A stretch of DNA of 64,000 nucleotides from an uncultured Bacteroidales bacterium (GTDB lineage: Bacteria > Bacteroidota > Bacteroidia > Bacteroidales > UBA932), in NCBI GenBank assembly GCA_944326265.1, contig CALVDE010000019.1, positions 1-64,000 of the forward strand. Direction: 5' to 3'. The position numbers were made by a program, and so were the translations under genes. The notes beneath the pieces are model-generated. The model did no database searches. It was given only the letters and a program-made list of their open reading frames with translations, and was not told the origin of the DNA. Positions 52,493-61,254 of this stretch are shown here, piece by piece (the first letter of the stretch is position 1; every line of letters begins with the position of its first letter).

Positions 52493-54469
52493 TTATTTAT
52501 GACTGGCAAGAATATTTTTCTCAAAAATCAATCCGGCGCGGTATGCGGCAAGCAGACGCTTGAGGTCCTTGATCTGCTCTTTCAATTCCTTGCCCACATC
52601 CGTATCCCCTACCAGAGTACGCTTGTCGACGGATTCCACGACACGGGTGAGGGACTTGATGTCCACTCCGTCCCTGACCGCCTTCTCCACGGACTTGAAA
52701 GGCTCATGCTGCGCCAGCATCAGACCGTAAGAGTTGTAAATCAATGTATAGCCGGCAATACCCGTTTCCGACTGATAGGGTTTGGAGTAACCGCCGTCTA
52801 TCACCAGCAGCCGTCCGCCGGCCTTGATAGGAGACTCTCCTTTCTTCGTCTTGACAGGAACGTGGCCGTTGATGATGTGGGTGTGCTCGCCACGCAGTCC
52901 GAACTCTTCGAGAATCATCTCACAGATATCCTTGCGGTCCTTGTACTGAGAATAGTAGCCCAGCGTCTCCTTGTGTGTCTCCTTCTCTGCGATGAAATAT
53001 CTCTCGAAAGTGGCCATCTTGTCCTTGTCGAAAGGAGGAGCGTATGGCCCGCACCACAGATACCACATGAAATCCAGGGCATAGCTCTTGAGCTTCGCGT
53101 CCTTCTCCTCGTAGTAAGCCGCCCTGGCCACCTTGTCCACCATATCGAAGAGAGCCTTGCCCTTGTACTGCTTGCCCATGATGGTCAGTTCCTTGAATGT
53201 ACCGTCCTCATTGAGGGGCATGGAGGCATGGAAAAGGAGGTTGGAGTTGCGCACCAGATACAGCGAGCCCTTGGAGTACAGGCAGCGTATGTGGCGGTCT
53301 ATCTTGCTGTTGTTGGTAAAGTTGTTGAGCAGCTTCGCCACCACGCTCTTCTCCTCGGGTGTCAGCTTGTAAGGATGAGCCCTGTCCACCGTCGGGAAAT
53401 TCATGTCCTTCATGGCGTAGTCCTTGCCGCCCACATTGACCGTTCCTTTGTCAAAGTCAATCTTGTCCAGCAGATTGCGGTCGGCCATACCGAACTCCCT
53501 GCGGCGGTGGATTATCTCGCCCTCCAGCTTGAACTGTATCACGGTCATGGCCTTGTGCATTCTGGATATGAGAGTGAGGGTCTTCTCGTCGTACTTGGTG
53601 TCAGCATCCACCTTGGGACGGAAACATGCGCACGGATCGTTGTCGTATGCATCCATGGCGAATGTGGCAAGCGGCAGGAGGTTCACACCGTATCCGTCCT
53701 CGAGAGTCTCCAGGTTGGCATAGCGGAGACATATACGCACTACGTTGGCCATGCAGGCCGCACTGCCGGCTGCGGCTCCCATCCATATAATGTCATGATT
53801 GCCCCACTGAAAGTCGACATTGTGATAGCCGCACAGCAGATCCATGATCTTGTGGGCGCCCGGTCCACGGTCGTAGATATCTCCAAGCACATGCAGCGTG
53901 TCTATCGTAAGACGCTGTATCACGTATGCTATAGCGCAGATGAAACTGTCAGCCGAGCCTGTCTCTATGATGGTATTGAGGATGGAGTAAATGTACTCGT
54001 GCTTATTGTTGTCGTTGAGGGACTCATGGATAAGCTCCTCGATGATGTAGGAATATTCGGGCGGCAGAGCCTTGCGCACTTTGGAACGTGTGTACTTGGA
54101 AGCGGCGACTTCCAGCACCCTCACCATATTCACAAGATTGATCTTGTACCAGTCCGACATATTTTTCTCCTTGGACTTGACAAGCTTGAGCTTCTGCTCG
54201 GGATAGTAGATCAGAGTGCACAGCTCCCTTTTCTCATCTTCCTTGAGCTGGAAGCCGAAGAGCTCGTCCACCTTGCGCCTGATGACTCCCGATGCATTGC
54301 GCAGCACATGCTGGAAAGCATCGTACTCACCGTGCAGATCCGTCACAAAATGCTCGGTACCCTTTGGCAGGTTGAGTATCGCCTCGAGATTGATGATCTC
54401 AGTGCTCGCGGCCTGTACGTTGGGAAAACTTCTGGAAAGCAGTTCCAGATACTTCAGATCTTTTGCCAT
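52493..54469 (-). CDS. fbp: Fructose-1,6-bisphosphatase, class III
   Basis: This gluconeogenic phosphatase removes the C1 phosphate of fructose-1,6-bisphosphate. The 658-residue protein is the large class III (Firmicutes/Bacteroidetes) type, with a metallophosphoesterase core. FVTDLHGEYDAF, VLGDIYDRGPGAHKIMD and FQWGNHDIIWMG supply the metal ligands, and INGHVPVK lies near the C-terminus. It shares no similarity with class I FBPase. It follows dnaE by 29 bases but has its own -7 box at 54484-54491. Confidence 0.94.
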   Translation of the reverse strand: MAKDLKYLELLSRSFPNVQAASTEIINLEAILNLPKGTEHFVTDLHGEYDAFQHVLRNASGVIRRKVDELFGFQLKEDEKRELCTLIYYPEQKLKLVKSKEKNMSDWYKINLVNMVRVLEVAASKYTRSKVRKALPPEYSYIIEELIHESLNDNNKHEYIYSILNTIIETGSADSFICAIAYVIQRLTIDTLHVLGDIYDRGPGAHKIMDLLCGYHNVDFQWGNHDIIWMGAAAGSAACMANVVRICLRYANLETLEDGYGVNLLPLATFAMDAYDNDPCACFRPKVDADTKYDEKTLTLISRMHKAMTVIQFKLEGEIIHRRREFGMADRNLLDKIDFDKGTVNVGGKDYAMKDMNFPTVDRAHPYKLTPEEKSVVAKLLNNFTNNSKIDRHIRCLYSKGSLYLVRNSNLLFHASMPLNEDGTFKELTIMGKQYKGKALFDMVDKVARAAYYEEKDAKLKSYALDFMWYLWCGPYAPPFDKDKMATFERYFIAEKETHKETLGYYSQYKDRKDICEMILEEFGLRGEHTHIINGHVPVKTKKGESPIKAGGRLLVIDGGYSKPYQSETGIAGYTLIYNSYGLMLAQHEPFKSVEKAVRDGVDIKSLTRVVESVDKRTLVGDTDVGKELKEQIKDLKRLLAAYRAGLIFEKNILASHK

Positions 54470-54483
54470 AGCCGACAGTTTTT

Positions 54484-54491
54484 CAAAGTTA
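54484..54491 (-). promoter_or_regulatory. -7 box of fbp
   Basis: TAACTTTG on the minus strand matches the consensus, 14 bases before the fbp ATG at 54469 and inside the short dnaE-fbp gap. Confidence 0.45.
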
Positions 54492-54498
54492 CAAATAA

Positions 54499-57400
54499 TT
54501 ATTTTTTATTAATTCTATAATGCAATCCGTTTGTTTCAAGATAGTTGAGGAAATCATCCCCGGCAAGAACGCTGAATTTCCTGGAGACGAACTCGACATT
54601 GATCCTGGACTCGGGGTCATAAACGTTAAGCGCAAGGGCGGACTTGCCCTTGCTGTGCCTGACTGCCTTTTTCAGGCTAGCCGAGAACGCACTGTCTATC
54701 CTGCTCAGGGGGATGTCTATGACCATCTCCTTGACCATCGATTCCCTTACATTGGCCAGAAGGGATATCGACCTGATCTTAGGGAAACCGGAGACTATCT
54801 CCAGTTTCTTGCCGTCACGGCCCTGGCCCCTGCCGCCCTTGCCCTTGTCCTCCACCTGACGGAAGCGGGGAGCGACGTAGACCCGCATCAGCAGGAACTC
54901 GTGCGGACGGAGATAGCCGCTGAACATCTCATACTCCTTGTCGAACAGAGTGAATGTAGTGAAGCCCTTGAAATCCTCAAGCGTCACCCGGCACACAGTG
55001 CCGACTCCGTTCTTCTTGGGCCTGATGTCCACGCTGTTCACCAATCCCGCAATAAGCTGATCCTTGTCGAACATTTCCCTGTCCCTGGACCCGGACACCT
55101 CCTCAACATAGGCGTTCCAGCCCGGAATGTCCATCGTCGTGAAATTCTCCACCTCGAAGCGGAAACGGTCCAGCGGATGGGACGAGATGTACATTCCCAC
55201 CAGCTCCTTCTCTTTCTTGAGCATCTCAATAGTGTCCAGTTCGGGCAGGACAGGCAGCGGAGGACGGACTCTCTCCACCTTGTTGTCTCCTCCGAACAGG
55301 CTCTCGCCCATGGACTCAGCCGATTTCTGACACAGGGAGCCATAACGCATGAGCACATCAAGACAGGTCTCCCCCTTTCCGGCATCCATCGCAAAGGAGC
55401 CGCGGTTGATCTCAGGGAAGGAGTCGAATGCTCCGGAGTACGCAAGCGCCTCGACTCCCTTCTTGTTGACGGAAGTGGAGGGAACGCGCTCCATAAAATC
55501 AAATATATCCTTGAACTGACCGTTGTTGCCGCGCTCCTCTATGATGCTGTTCACCGCTCCGATGCCGATGCCCTTGATGCCGGCCATGCCAAAGCGGATG
55601 TTGCCGTCCTTGTTGACGGTGAACTTGGTGTAGCTCTCATTGACATCCGGCCCGAGAATCTTCATCCCGTTGCGCCGGCAGTCATCCATGAACTTGGTGA
55701 TCTCGTCGATGTTGTTGAGGTTGTTGCTCAGGACGGCGGCCATGTACTCGGCGCGGTAGTGGGCCTTGAGGTAGCCGGTCTGATAGCCGACCCAGGCGTA
55801 GCAGGTGGCGTGGGACTTGTTGAAGGCGTAGGACGCGAATGCCTCCCAGTCGTTCCATATCTTGTTGAGTATGGCCTCGGGATGTCCGTGTTCCAGACCT
55901 CCGGCGAAGAACTCGTCCTTGAGCTCGGCCATGACCTTTATCTGCTTCTTTCCCATCGCCTTACGCAGCTTGTCAGCCTTACCTTTGGTGAAGCCTGCCA
56001 GCTTCTGGGACAGCAGCATGACCTGCTCCTGGTAGACGGTCACTCCGTAAGTGTCGTGCAGATACTCCTCCATGTCGGGCAGGTCGTACTCAATCTTGCT
56101 CCGGCCGTGCTTGCGTGCAACGAAGTCGGGGATGTAGTCCATAGGACCCGGGCGGTAGAGGGCGTTCATCGCAATAAGGTCCTCGAACCTCGAAGGCTGC
56201 AGCTCGATGAGCCATTTCTGCATACCCTCGGACTCGAACTGGAACACGCCTATCGTGTCGCCCCGCGAGAACAGCGCGTAGGTCTCGGCATCGTCTATCG
56301 GTATGGTGTTGACATCCAGGTCCACTCCCCGGGACTGCCGGATATTCTCCACCGTGTCTTTCAGTATCGTCAGGGTCTTCAGCCCGAGGAAGTCCATCTT
56401 CAGCATACCGGCAGACTCGATGAGGCTGCCCTCGAACTGCGAGACAAGGATGTCCTTGCCGGTCTCCTTATCCTTGGCCGTGCTCAGCGGAATGAAGTTC
56501 GTAAGGTCGTCGCGGCCGATGATGGTGGCGCAGGCATGTACACCGGTGTTGCGGACCGTACCCTCCAGCCGCTCGGCGTACAGGAGCGTGTCATGGACCA
56601 GCTGGTCTCCGCCGTTTAAAGCCTCCTTGAACTCGGGCACCTTCTCCAGGCAGAGCTTGATTGTCGGGTCCACATCCTTAGGCTCCATCACCTTCTTCTT
56701 CTGTCCGGGATGGTCAGGATCATCCACCTCCTTCTCTTTCTGCACGGTAATCTTGCGCGGCACCAGCTTGGCCAGGCGGTCGGTCTGGTCCAGGGCCAGC
56801 TTCTGGATACGGCCTACGTCACGGATGACGCTCTTGGTGGCCATCGTGCCGAAGGTGATCACATGCGAGACGTGGTCCTTGCCGTACTTGTCCTCCACGT
56901 ACTTGAATACCTTATAGCGGCCCTCATCGTCGAAGTCGATGTCGATATCGGGCATGGAGATACGGTCTGGGTTCAGGAAACGCTCGAACAGAAGGTCGTA
57001 CTTTATCGGGTCAATGTTGGTAATCGTAAGACAGTAGGCCACCACCGAACCGGCAGCGGAGCCTCGTCCGGGCCCCACCCATACACCCATGTTACGGGCC
57101 GCCTTGATAAAATCCTGGACTATCAGGAAGTAGTCGGGGAATCCCATCTTCTTGATGGTCGCCAGCTCGAAGTCAATCCTCTCCCTCGTGGCCTCGGGGA
57201 TGTCCTCCCCATAGCGGAGGTGCGCTCCCTCGTAGGTAAGGAAGTGCAGATAATCGTTGGAATCGGTGAATCCCTCCGGAAGGGGGAATACCGGGAGAAT
57301 GGGGTCGTGGTTGAGGTTCAGCACCTCGCATTTGTCCACGATCTCCAGGGTATTGGATATCACCTCGGGGTGGTCGGCGAAGATGGCCGACATCTCCTCG

Positions 57401-58170
57401 GTGGACTTGAGGTATTCCTGCTGGGTGTAGCGCAGACGCTTGGGGTCGTCGAAGTCGGAGTTGGTGCTGATGCAGATCAGGCGGTCATGGGCCGGGCCGT
57501 CCTCCTTGCGCACGAAGTGCACGTCGTTGGTGGCCACCACCTTGATGCCCAGCTTCTCCGCTATCTGGAATATCACCTCGTTGACCTGCTGCTGATGCTC
57601 AAAGGTACTTTTCTCCGCCCCGGGCACATCGGTCTCATGCCGCTGCACCTCCAGATAATAGTCGTCCCCGAAGATGGATTTGTACCACGCCGCTATACGC
57701 TCCGCCTCCTCCGGCTTTCCCTCCATGATGGCCTGAGGCACCTCGCCGCCCAGACAGGCCGAGCAGCAGACGACCCCCTCGTGGTACTGTTCTATCAGCT
57801 CGTGGTCGATGCGCGGCTTGTAGTAGAATCCCTCGATGTAAGCCTTCGACGAGAGCTTGATGAGGTTGTGGTAGCCGTCCATGTTCTTGGCCAGCATGAT
57901 CAGGTGATAGGAGCTCTGGTCCTCGCGGCCCTTGCGGTCGAAGCGGCTCGCTCCGGCCACATAGAACTCCGAGCCCACGATGGGCTTCAGCGGAACACCT
58001 TTCTTGGCCACTGTATCCAGGAACTCCTTAACCCCGAACATGTTCCCGTGGTCGGTAATAGCCAGGGCCGGCTGACCGTCGGCCACGGCAGCATCGATCA
58101 GGTCCCCTATCTTGGACTGACCGTCCAGAATCGAATACTGGGTATGAACATGCAGATGGGCGAATGACAT
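54499..58170 (-). CDS. dnaE: DNA polymerase III alpha subunit
   Basis: This is the replicative polymerase catalytic subunit. The 1223-residue protein begins with a PHP domain (FAHLHVHTQYSILDG). It carries the catalytic acids in MPDIDIDFDDEGR, the fingers region with GPGRGSAAGSVVAYCL, and helix-hairpin-helix and OB parts near the C-terminus. Length and layout are DnaE1-like rather than PolC or ImuC. The PHP metal residues appear largely present, so a residual exonuclease activity is possible. The gene is divergent from the MNT-HEPN pair. Confidence 0.95.
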   Translation of the reverse strand: MSFAHLHVHTQYSILDGQSKIGDLIDAAVADGQPALAITDHGNMFGVKEFLDTVAKKGVPLKPIVGSEFYVAGASRFDRKGREDQSSYHLIMLAKNMDGYHNLIKLSSKAYIEGFYYKPRIDHELIEQYHEGVVCCSACLGGEVPQAIMEGKPEEAERIAAWYKSIFGDDYYLEVQRHETDVPGAEKSTFEHQQQVNEVIFQIAEKLGIKVVATNDVHFVRKEDGPAHDRLICISTNSDFDDPKRLRYTQQEYLKSTEEMSAIFADHPEVISNTLEIVDKCEVLNLNHDPILPVFPLPEGFTDSNDYLHFLTYEGAHLRYGEDIPEATRERIDFELATIKKMGFPDYFLIVQDFIKAARNMGVWVGPGRGSAAGSVVAYCLTITNIDPIKYDLLFERFLNPDRISMPDIDIDFDDEGRYKVFKYVEDKYGKDHVSHVITFGTMATKSVIRDVGRIQKLALDQTDRLAKLVPRKITVQKEKEVDDPDHPGQKKKVMEPKDVDPTIKLCLEKVPEFKEALNGGDQLVHDTLLYAERLEGTVRNTGVHACATIIGRDDLTNFIPLSTAKDKETGKDILVSQFEGSLIESAGMLKMDFLGLKTLTILKDTVENIRQSRGVDLDVNTIPIDDAETYALFSRGDTIGVFQFESEGMQKWLIELQPSRFEDLIAMNALYRPGPMDYIPDFVARKHGRSKIEYDLPDMEEYLHDTYGVTVYQEQVMLLSQKLAGFTKGKADKLRKAMGKKQIKVMAELKDEFFAGGLEHGHPEAILNKIWNDWEAFASYAFNKSHATCYAWVGYQTGYLKAHYRAEYMAAVLSNNLNNIDEITKFMDDCRRNGMKILGPDVNESYTKFTVNKDGNIRFGMAGIKGIGIGAVNSIIEERGNNGQFKDIFDFMERVPSTSVNKKGVEALAYSGAFDSFPEINRGSFAMDAGKGETCLDVLMRYGSLCQKSAESMGESLFGGDNKVERVRPPLPVLPELDTIEMLKKEKELVGMYISSHPLDRFRFEVENFTTMDIPGWNAYVEEVSGSRDREMFDKDQLIAGLVNSVDIRPKKNGVGTVCRVTLEDFKGFTTFTLFDKEYEMFSGYLRPHEFLLMRVYVAPRFRQVEDKGKGGRGQGRDGKKLEIVSGFPKIRSISLLANVRESMVKEMVIDIPLSRIDSAFSASLKKAVRHSKGKSALALNVYDPESRINVEFVSRKFSVLAGDDFLNYLETNGLHYRINKK

Positions 58171-58190
58171 ATCTTTCGGATTTATGTCTG

Positions 58191-58198
58191 CAAATGTA
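58191..58198 (-). promoter_or_regulatory. -7 box of dnaE
   Basis: TACATTTG followed by C on the minus strand is a full match, 20 bases before ATG 58170. No -33 box is clear. Confidence 0.45.
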
Positions 58199-58218
58199 AT
58201 ACTATTTCCCCCGTCCGC

Positions 58219-58262
58219 CTATTGAAAAGTATAGTTTTTCATGGCATTTTCTATTGAAAAGT
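58219..58262 (+). repeat. Direct repeat pair, candidate operator of the MNT-HEPN pair
   Basis: CTATTGAAAAGT occurs at 58219-58230 and again at 58251-58262, start to start 32 bp, about three helical turns. The second copy ends one base before the TAACTTTG -7 box. Two protein dimers on the same face of the helix would fit autoregulation of the operon. Confidence 0.5.
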
Positions 58263-58263
58263 T

Positions 58264-58271
58264 TAACTTTG
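58264..58271 (+). promoter_or_regulatory. -7 box of the MNT-HEPN operon
   Basis: TAACTTTG is a full consensus match, 19 bases before ATG 58291. Confidence 0.5.
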
Positions 58272-58290
58272 TAAACGAATCTGTTTAAGT

Positions 58291-58587
58291 ATGAAAACAA
58301 AAGAAGAGTACATATCGCTTTTAACCACACACACCGATGAGCTGAAATCAGACTTCGGGGTAAAATCCATGAGACTGTTCGGTTCTGTGTCCCGTGACGA
58401 GCACGGCGAGGACAGCGACATCGATGTATGCGTCGATATGGCTCCTAAAGCCTATCTGGTAGCCGCTTTAAAACGGTTTCTGGAAAATCTCCTTCAATGC
58501 TCCGTGGACATAGTCCGGATACACAGGCATATAAACCCTTTCTTACTTAAAGAAATCGAAAATGACGGAATCTACATATTCAAATAA
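58291..58587 (+). CDS. mntA: MNT-type nucleotidyltransferase antitoxin (MntA-like)
   Basis: A 98-residue minimal nucleotidyltransferase with the catalytic signature GSVSRDEHGEDSDIDVCVD, that is GSx(10)DxD, at residues 31-49. In type VII toxin-antitoxin pairs such enzymes inactivate the HEPN partner by transferring AMP units to a tyrosine near its active site. The gene precedes and overlaps the HEPN gene by 26 bases, which strongly links the two. Proteins of this kind are often annotated simply as a nucleotidyltransferase-domain protein. Confidence 0.87.
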   Translation: MKTKEEYISLLTTHTDELKSDFGVKSMRLFGSVSRDEHGEDSDIDVCVDMAPKAYLVAALKRFLENLLQCSVDIVRIHRHINPFLLKEIENDGIYIFK

Positions 58588-58948
58588 CCGCGTACGCAGT
58601 ATCTTCCTACAAATCAAAGACGCAATCCATCAATTACTTGAATGGAACAAGGATGTCAGTTCTCCTGAAGATTACTATTCATCACCGGATGGAATGAAAA
58701 ATCTTGCGGCCAGCTGCATGCTCATCGAAGCTATCGGCGAAGGCATTAAGCAGGTCGACAAGCTTACACATTCCAAATTGCTGTGCGAACGTCCGGAAAT
58801 TCCATGGATTGATGTAATAGGCATACGGAATCTCATAGCACACGGATACTTTGATATAGACGGAGATATAGTTTTCGACATCGTCAAAAATAATCTCAAC
58901 GACCTGCTGGCTGCTGTCGATTACTTTTTGTCTGCCGACATTCAGTAA
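58562..58948 (+). CDS. hepT: HEPN-domain RNase toxin (HepT-like, DUF86)
   Basis: A 128-residue all-helical HEPN protein with the active-site motif RNLIAHGYF, matching Rx4HxY. Arg and His are the ribonuclease residues, and the Tyr is the site that the partner nucleotidyltransferase modifies in the studied pairs. The N-terminal helices and the VDKLTHSKLLCERPEIPW loop are typical of the DUF86 group. Translation is probably coupled to the MNT gene through the 26-base overlap. It ends 6 bases before the convergent U32 gene. Confidence 0.87.
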   Translation: MTESTYSNNRVRSIFLQIKDAIHQLLEWNKDVSSPEDYYSSPDGMKNLAASCMLIEAIGEGIKQVDKLTHSKLLCERPEIPWIDVIGIRNLIAHGYFDIDGDIVFDIVKNNLNDLLAAVDYFLSADIQ

Positions 58949-58954
58949 TCCACA

Positions 58955-60196
58955 TCACTTCCGCTCGAAGATGTAGACTTTGTCGGCGCGGCGGACACGG
59001 GATGGCACGGGGATGGAGCAGGCGACTCCCTGGGCCGCACTCTGAGCCGGTATGAGGTCCACGCGGATCTCGGGGATGTCCATCTCGACTACTCCGGTCG
59101 TGGGGCCGATGATGAGGATGTGCTGACCGACTTTCAGCGGGGCGGCCTCGACCAGGATCTCGGCCACTCCGAGGTTGGAGAAATAGTTGTTCACCTTGCC
59201 GGCATAGACCTTCTTCATGGTCGCGCTGCTGCCGTAGACGCTGCTCCACTCGCCCAGACGGGCACCCTGGTAGTAGCCGTCCCAGAAGCCGCGGTTGAAC
59301 ACCTGCGAGAGCTGGTCCCGGAACGAAGCCCCGAACTCCGGGGTGAAGGTGCCGGCCTCCACGGCATCGGCTGCGGCCCGGTAGGCGCTGACCACCTTCT
59401 GCACGTACTCCGCCGGACGGGCGCGGCCCTCGATCTTGAACACCGAGACGCCGGCTGCGGCCATCTTGTCCAGAAACTCTATGGTGCACAGATCCTTGGG
59501 GGACATGATGTACTTGTTGTCTATCTCCAGTTCGTAGCCTGTCTCGAGGTCAGTGACGCGATAGCCCCGGCGGCAGAGCTGGAGGCAGGAGCCGCGGTTG
59601 GCCGACTTGCCGTTCTCGTGCAGGCTCAGATAGCATTTGCCCGAGACGGCCATGCACAGGGCACCGTGACAGAACATCTCGATCTGCACCGGACGGCCCG
59701 ACGGCCCGGTGATGCCCTCCGAGGCGATACGGTCGCTGATGGCCCTGACCTGCTCCAGGTTGAGCTCCCGGGCGAGGACTACCACATCGGCATACTGCGA
59801 GTAGAAGCGCAGGGCCTCAGTATTGGAGATGTTGAGCTGGGTGGAAATATGCACCTCCATACCGATGCGGCGGGCATATTCTATAGTGGTGATATCAGAG
59901 GCGATGACAGCCGTGACTCCGGCGGCTTTGGCGGCATCGAGGGTGCTGTATGCCTTGGGGACGTCTTCGTCATACAGGATGATATTGAGGGCCAGATATG
60001 TCTTTACGTCGTTTTCAGCACAGTAGCGGACTATCTCCGGAAGGTCGGCCAGGGTAAAATTGTTCGCGCTGTGCGAGCGCATGTTCAGGTCCTCCACCCC
60101 GAAATACACCGAATCGGCTCCGGCCTGCACCGCAGCGGTAAGGGCCTCGAAGCATCCGGCCGGGGCCATTATCTCGAGTCTGTGTCCTCTGCTCAT
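58955..60196 (-). CDS. Peptidase U32 family protein (TrhP/RlhA-like)
   Basis: A 413-residue U32 protein. Members described so far act in prephenate-dependent hydroxylation of tRNA wobble uridine (TrhP) or 23S rRNA cytidine (RlhA); older names call them collagenase-like proteases. Family marks include IMAPAGCFEALTAAVQAGAD at the start and FCHGALCMAVSGKCYLS with conserved Cys. RGSCLQLCRRGY and FKIEGRARPAEYV complete the set. The four Cys fit an iron-sulfur centre. The start codon overlaps the polyprenyl synthase stop by 4 bases, so they are coupled. TrhP is my first choice, with moderate certainty. Confidence 0.83.
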   Translation of the reverse strand: MSRGHRLEIMAPAGCFEALTAAVQAGADSVYFGVEDLNMRSHSANNFTLADLPEIVRYCAENDVKTYLALNIILYDEDVPKAYSTLDAAKAAGVTAVIASDITTIEYARRIGMEVHISTQLNISNTEALRFYSQYADVVVLARELNLEQVRAISDRIASEGITGPSGRPVQIEMFCHGALCMAVSGKCYLSLHENGKSANRGSCLQLCRRGYRVTDLETGYELEIDNKYIMSPKDLCTIEFLDKMAAAGVSVFKIEGRARPAEYVQKVVSAYRAAADAVEAGTFTPEFGASFRDQLSQVFNRGFWDGYYQGARLGEWSSVYGSSATMKKVYAGKVNNYFSNLGVAEILVEAAPLKVGQHILIIGPTTGVVEMDIPEIRVDLIPAQSAAQGVACSIPVPSRVRRADKVYIFERK

Positions 60197-61170
60197 TTGC
60201 GGCGATAGGTTATCTGGGTGGCGAACTCCTCGAGCAGGGAGAGCTTCTGCGCCCCGAGGGACAAGGCCCCGACTGTCTTCATCGCCTTGTGAAAATAATG
60301 CTCGATTGCCTTCTCGGCATTCTCCTTGACTCCCAGCTCCGTGAACAGCTGCTGAGCCGCAGCGATCTTCTCTGCGGCACGGTCGTCACCCATCCGGAAA
60401 ATATCCCCGAAACGGGTTTTCTGTTCTCCGGACGCAAGGCGTGAAGCCTCGACATAGAGCCAGGTCTTCTTATTGTTCATGATATCCCCGCCGATATTCT
60501 TTCCGAACACGGCCGGATCCCCGAAAGTATCCAGATAGTCATCGGTAATCTGAAAAGCCAGCCCGAGGTCATAACCGTACTGGTACAGGGCCTCGGCAGA
60601 CTTCGCGTCGGCACCGCCGAGTACCGCACCCATCATGGCCGAGCCTGCTATAAGCGCCGATGTCTTCAGACCTATCATCATGATGTAGTCATCCATCGTC
60701 ACCACCGGCATGGTCTCGTAGTTCATGTCGTACTGCTGTCCCTCGCAGACTTTCCTGGCAGTGTCGCTGAACACGGCCAGCACAGCCCGGAGTTTGTCGG
60801 CCGGAGCCTTGCAGACATATTCGTATGCCTGTATCGACATCACGTCTCCGGAGAGAATGGCGATGTTCCCGTTCCACTTGCGGTACACTGTCGGCTGCCC
60901 CCTGCGTATGTCGGCCCGGTCCATGATGTCGTCATGAATCAGGGTAAACGTATGGAAGACCTCCAGTCCAAGCGCAGGATAAACCTGCTCTGACTCTATC
61001 TTGTCGGAGAACAGCGAACAGGCCAGCAGGGCCAGCCTCGGGCGTATACGCTTGCCCCCGATGGACATCATATATTCTATAGGTGTGTAAAGCTCCGAGG
61101 GCTCGCCATTAAGTTCCAGGGTGCCTATCCCGTTGGAGACTATCTTGTCTATCTCTGCCAATGTATACAT
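60193..61170 (-). CDS. Trans-polyprenyl diphosphate synthase
   Basis: This enzyme condenses isopentenyl units into the isoprenoid chain used for menaquinone or other quinones. The 325-residue protein has the first Asp-rich motif in IHDDIMDRAD, GKRIRPRL for IPP binding, and the second Asp motif in QITDDYLDTFGD. Small residues upstream of the first motif suggest a longer-chain product, but chain length is not certain. ATG 61170 is chosen because the -7 box at 61201-61208 would put the transcript start near 61196; ATG 61188 is also possible. Confidence 0.88.
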   Translation of the reverse strand: MYTLAEIDKIVSNGIGTLELNGEPSELYTPIEYMMSIGGKRIRPRLALLACSLFSDKIESEQVYPALGLEVFHTFTLIHDDIMDRADIRRGQPTVYRKWNGNIAILSGDVMSIQAYEYVCKAPADKLRAVLAVFSDTARKVCEGQQYDMNYETMPVVTMDDYIMMIGLKTSALIAGSAMMGAVLGGADAKSAEALYQYGYDLGLAFQITDDYLDTFGDPAVFGKNIGGDIMNNKKTWLYVEASRLASGEQKTRFGDIFRMGDDRAAEKIAAAQQLFTELGVKENAEKAIEHYFHKAMKTVGALSLGAQKLSLLEEFATQITYRRK

Positions 61171-61200
61171 CTTGATATTACTTTGCATTGCGTTGCGGGG

Positions 61201-61236
61201 CAAAGATACGCAAAGTCTCCAAATTTTGTATCTTCG
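61201..61236. promoter_or_regulatory. Divergent promoters of polyprenyl synthase and rsgA
   Basis: TATCTTTG on the minus strand (61208-61201) and TATCTTCG on the plus strand (61229-61236, one mismatch) face away from each other across 20 bp. The two boxes form an inverted repeat (AGATAC and GTATCT). Confidence 0.5.
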
Positions 61237-61254
61237 CGGCACGAAACAAAGTTC

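Noticed and set aside
52499..54520. 673-codon open frame opposite fbp
   Set aside because: It is antisense to the class III phosphatase, whose metal motifs are intact.
54520..56619. 699-codon open frame opposite dnaE
   Set aside because: Its sequence is low in recognisable motifs and fully antisense to a conserved polymerase.
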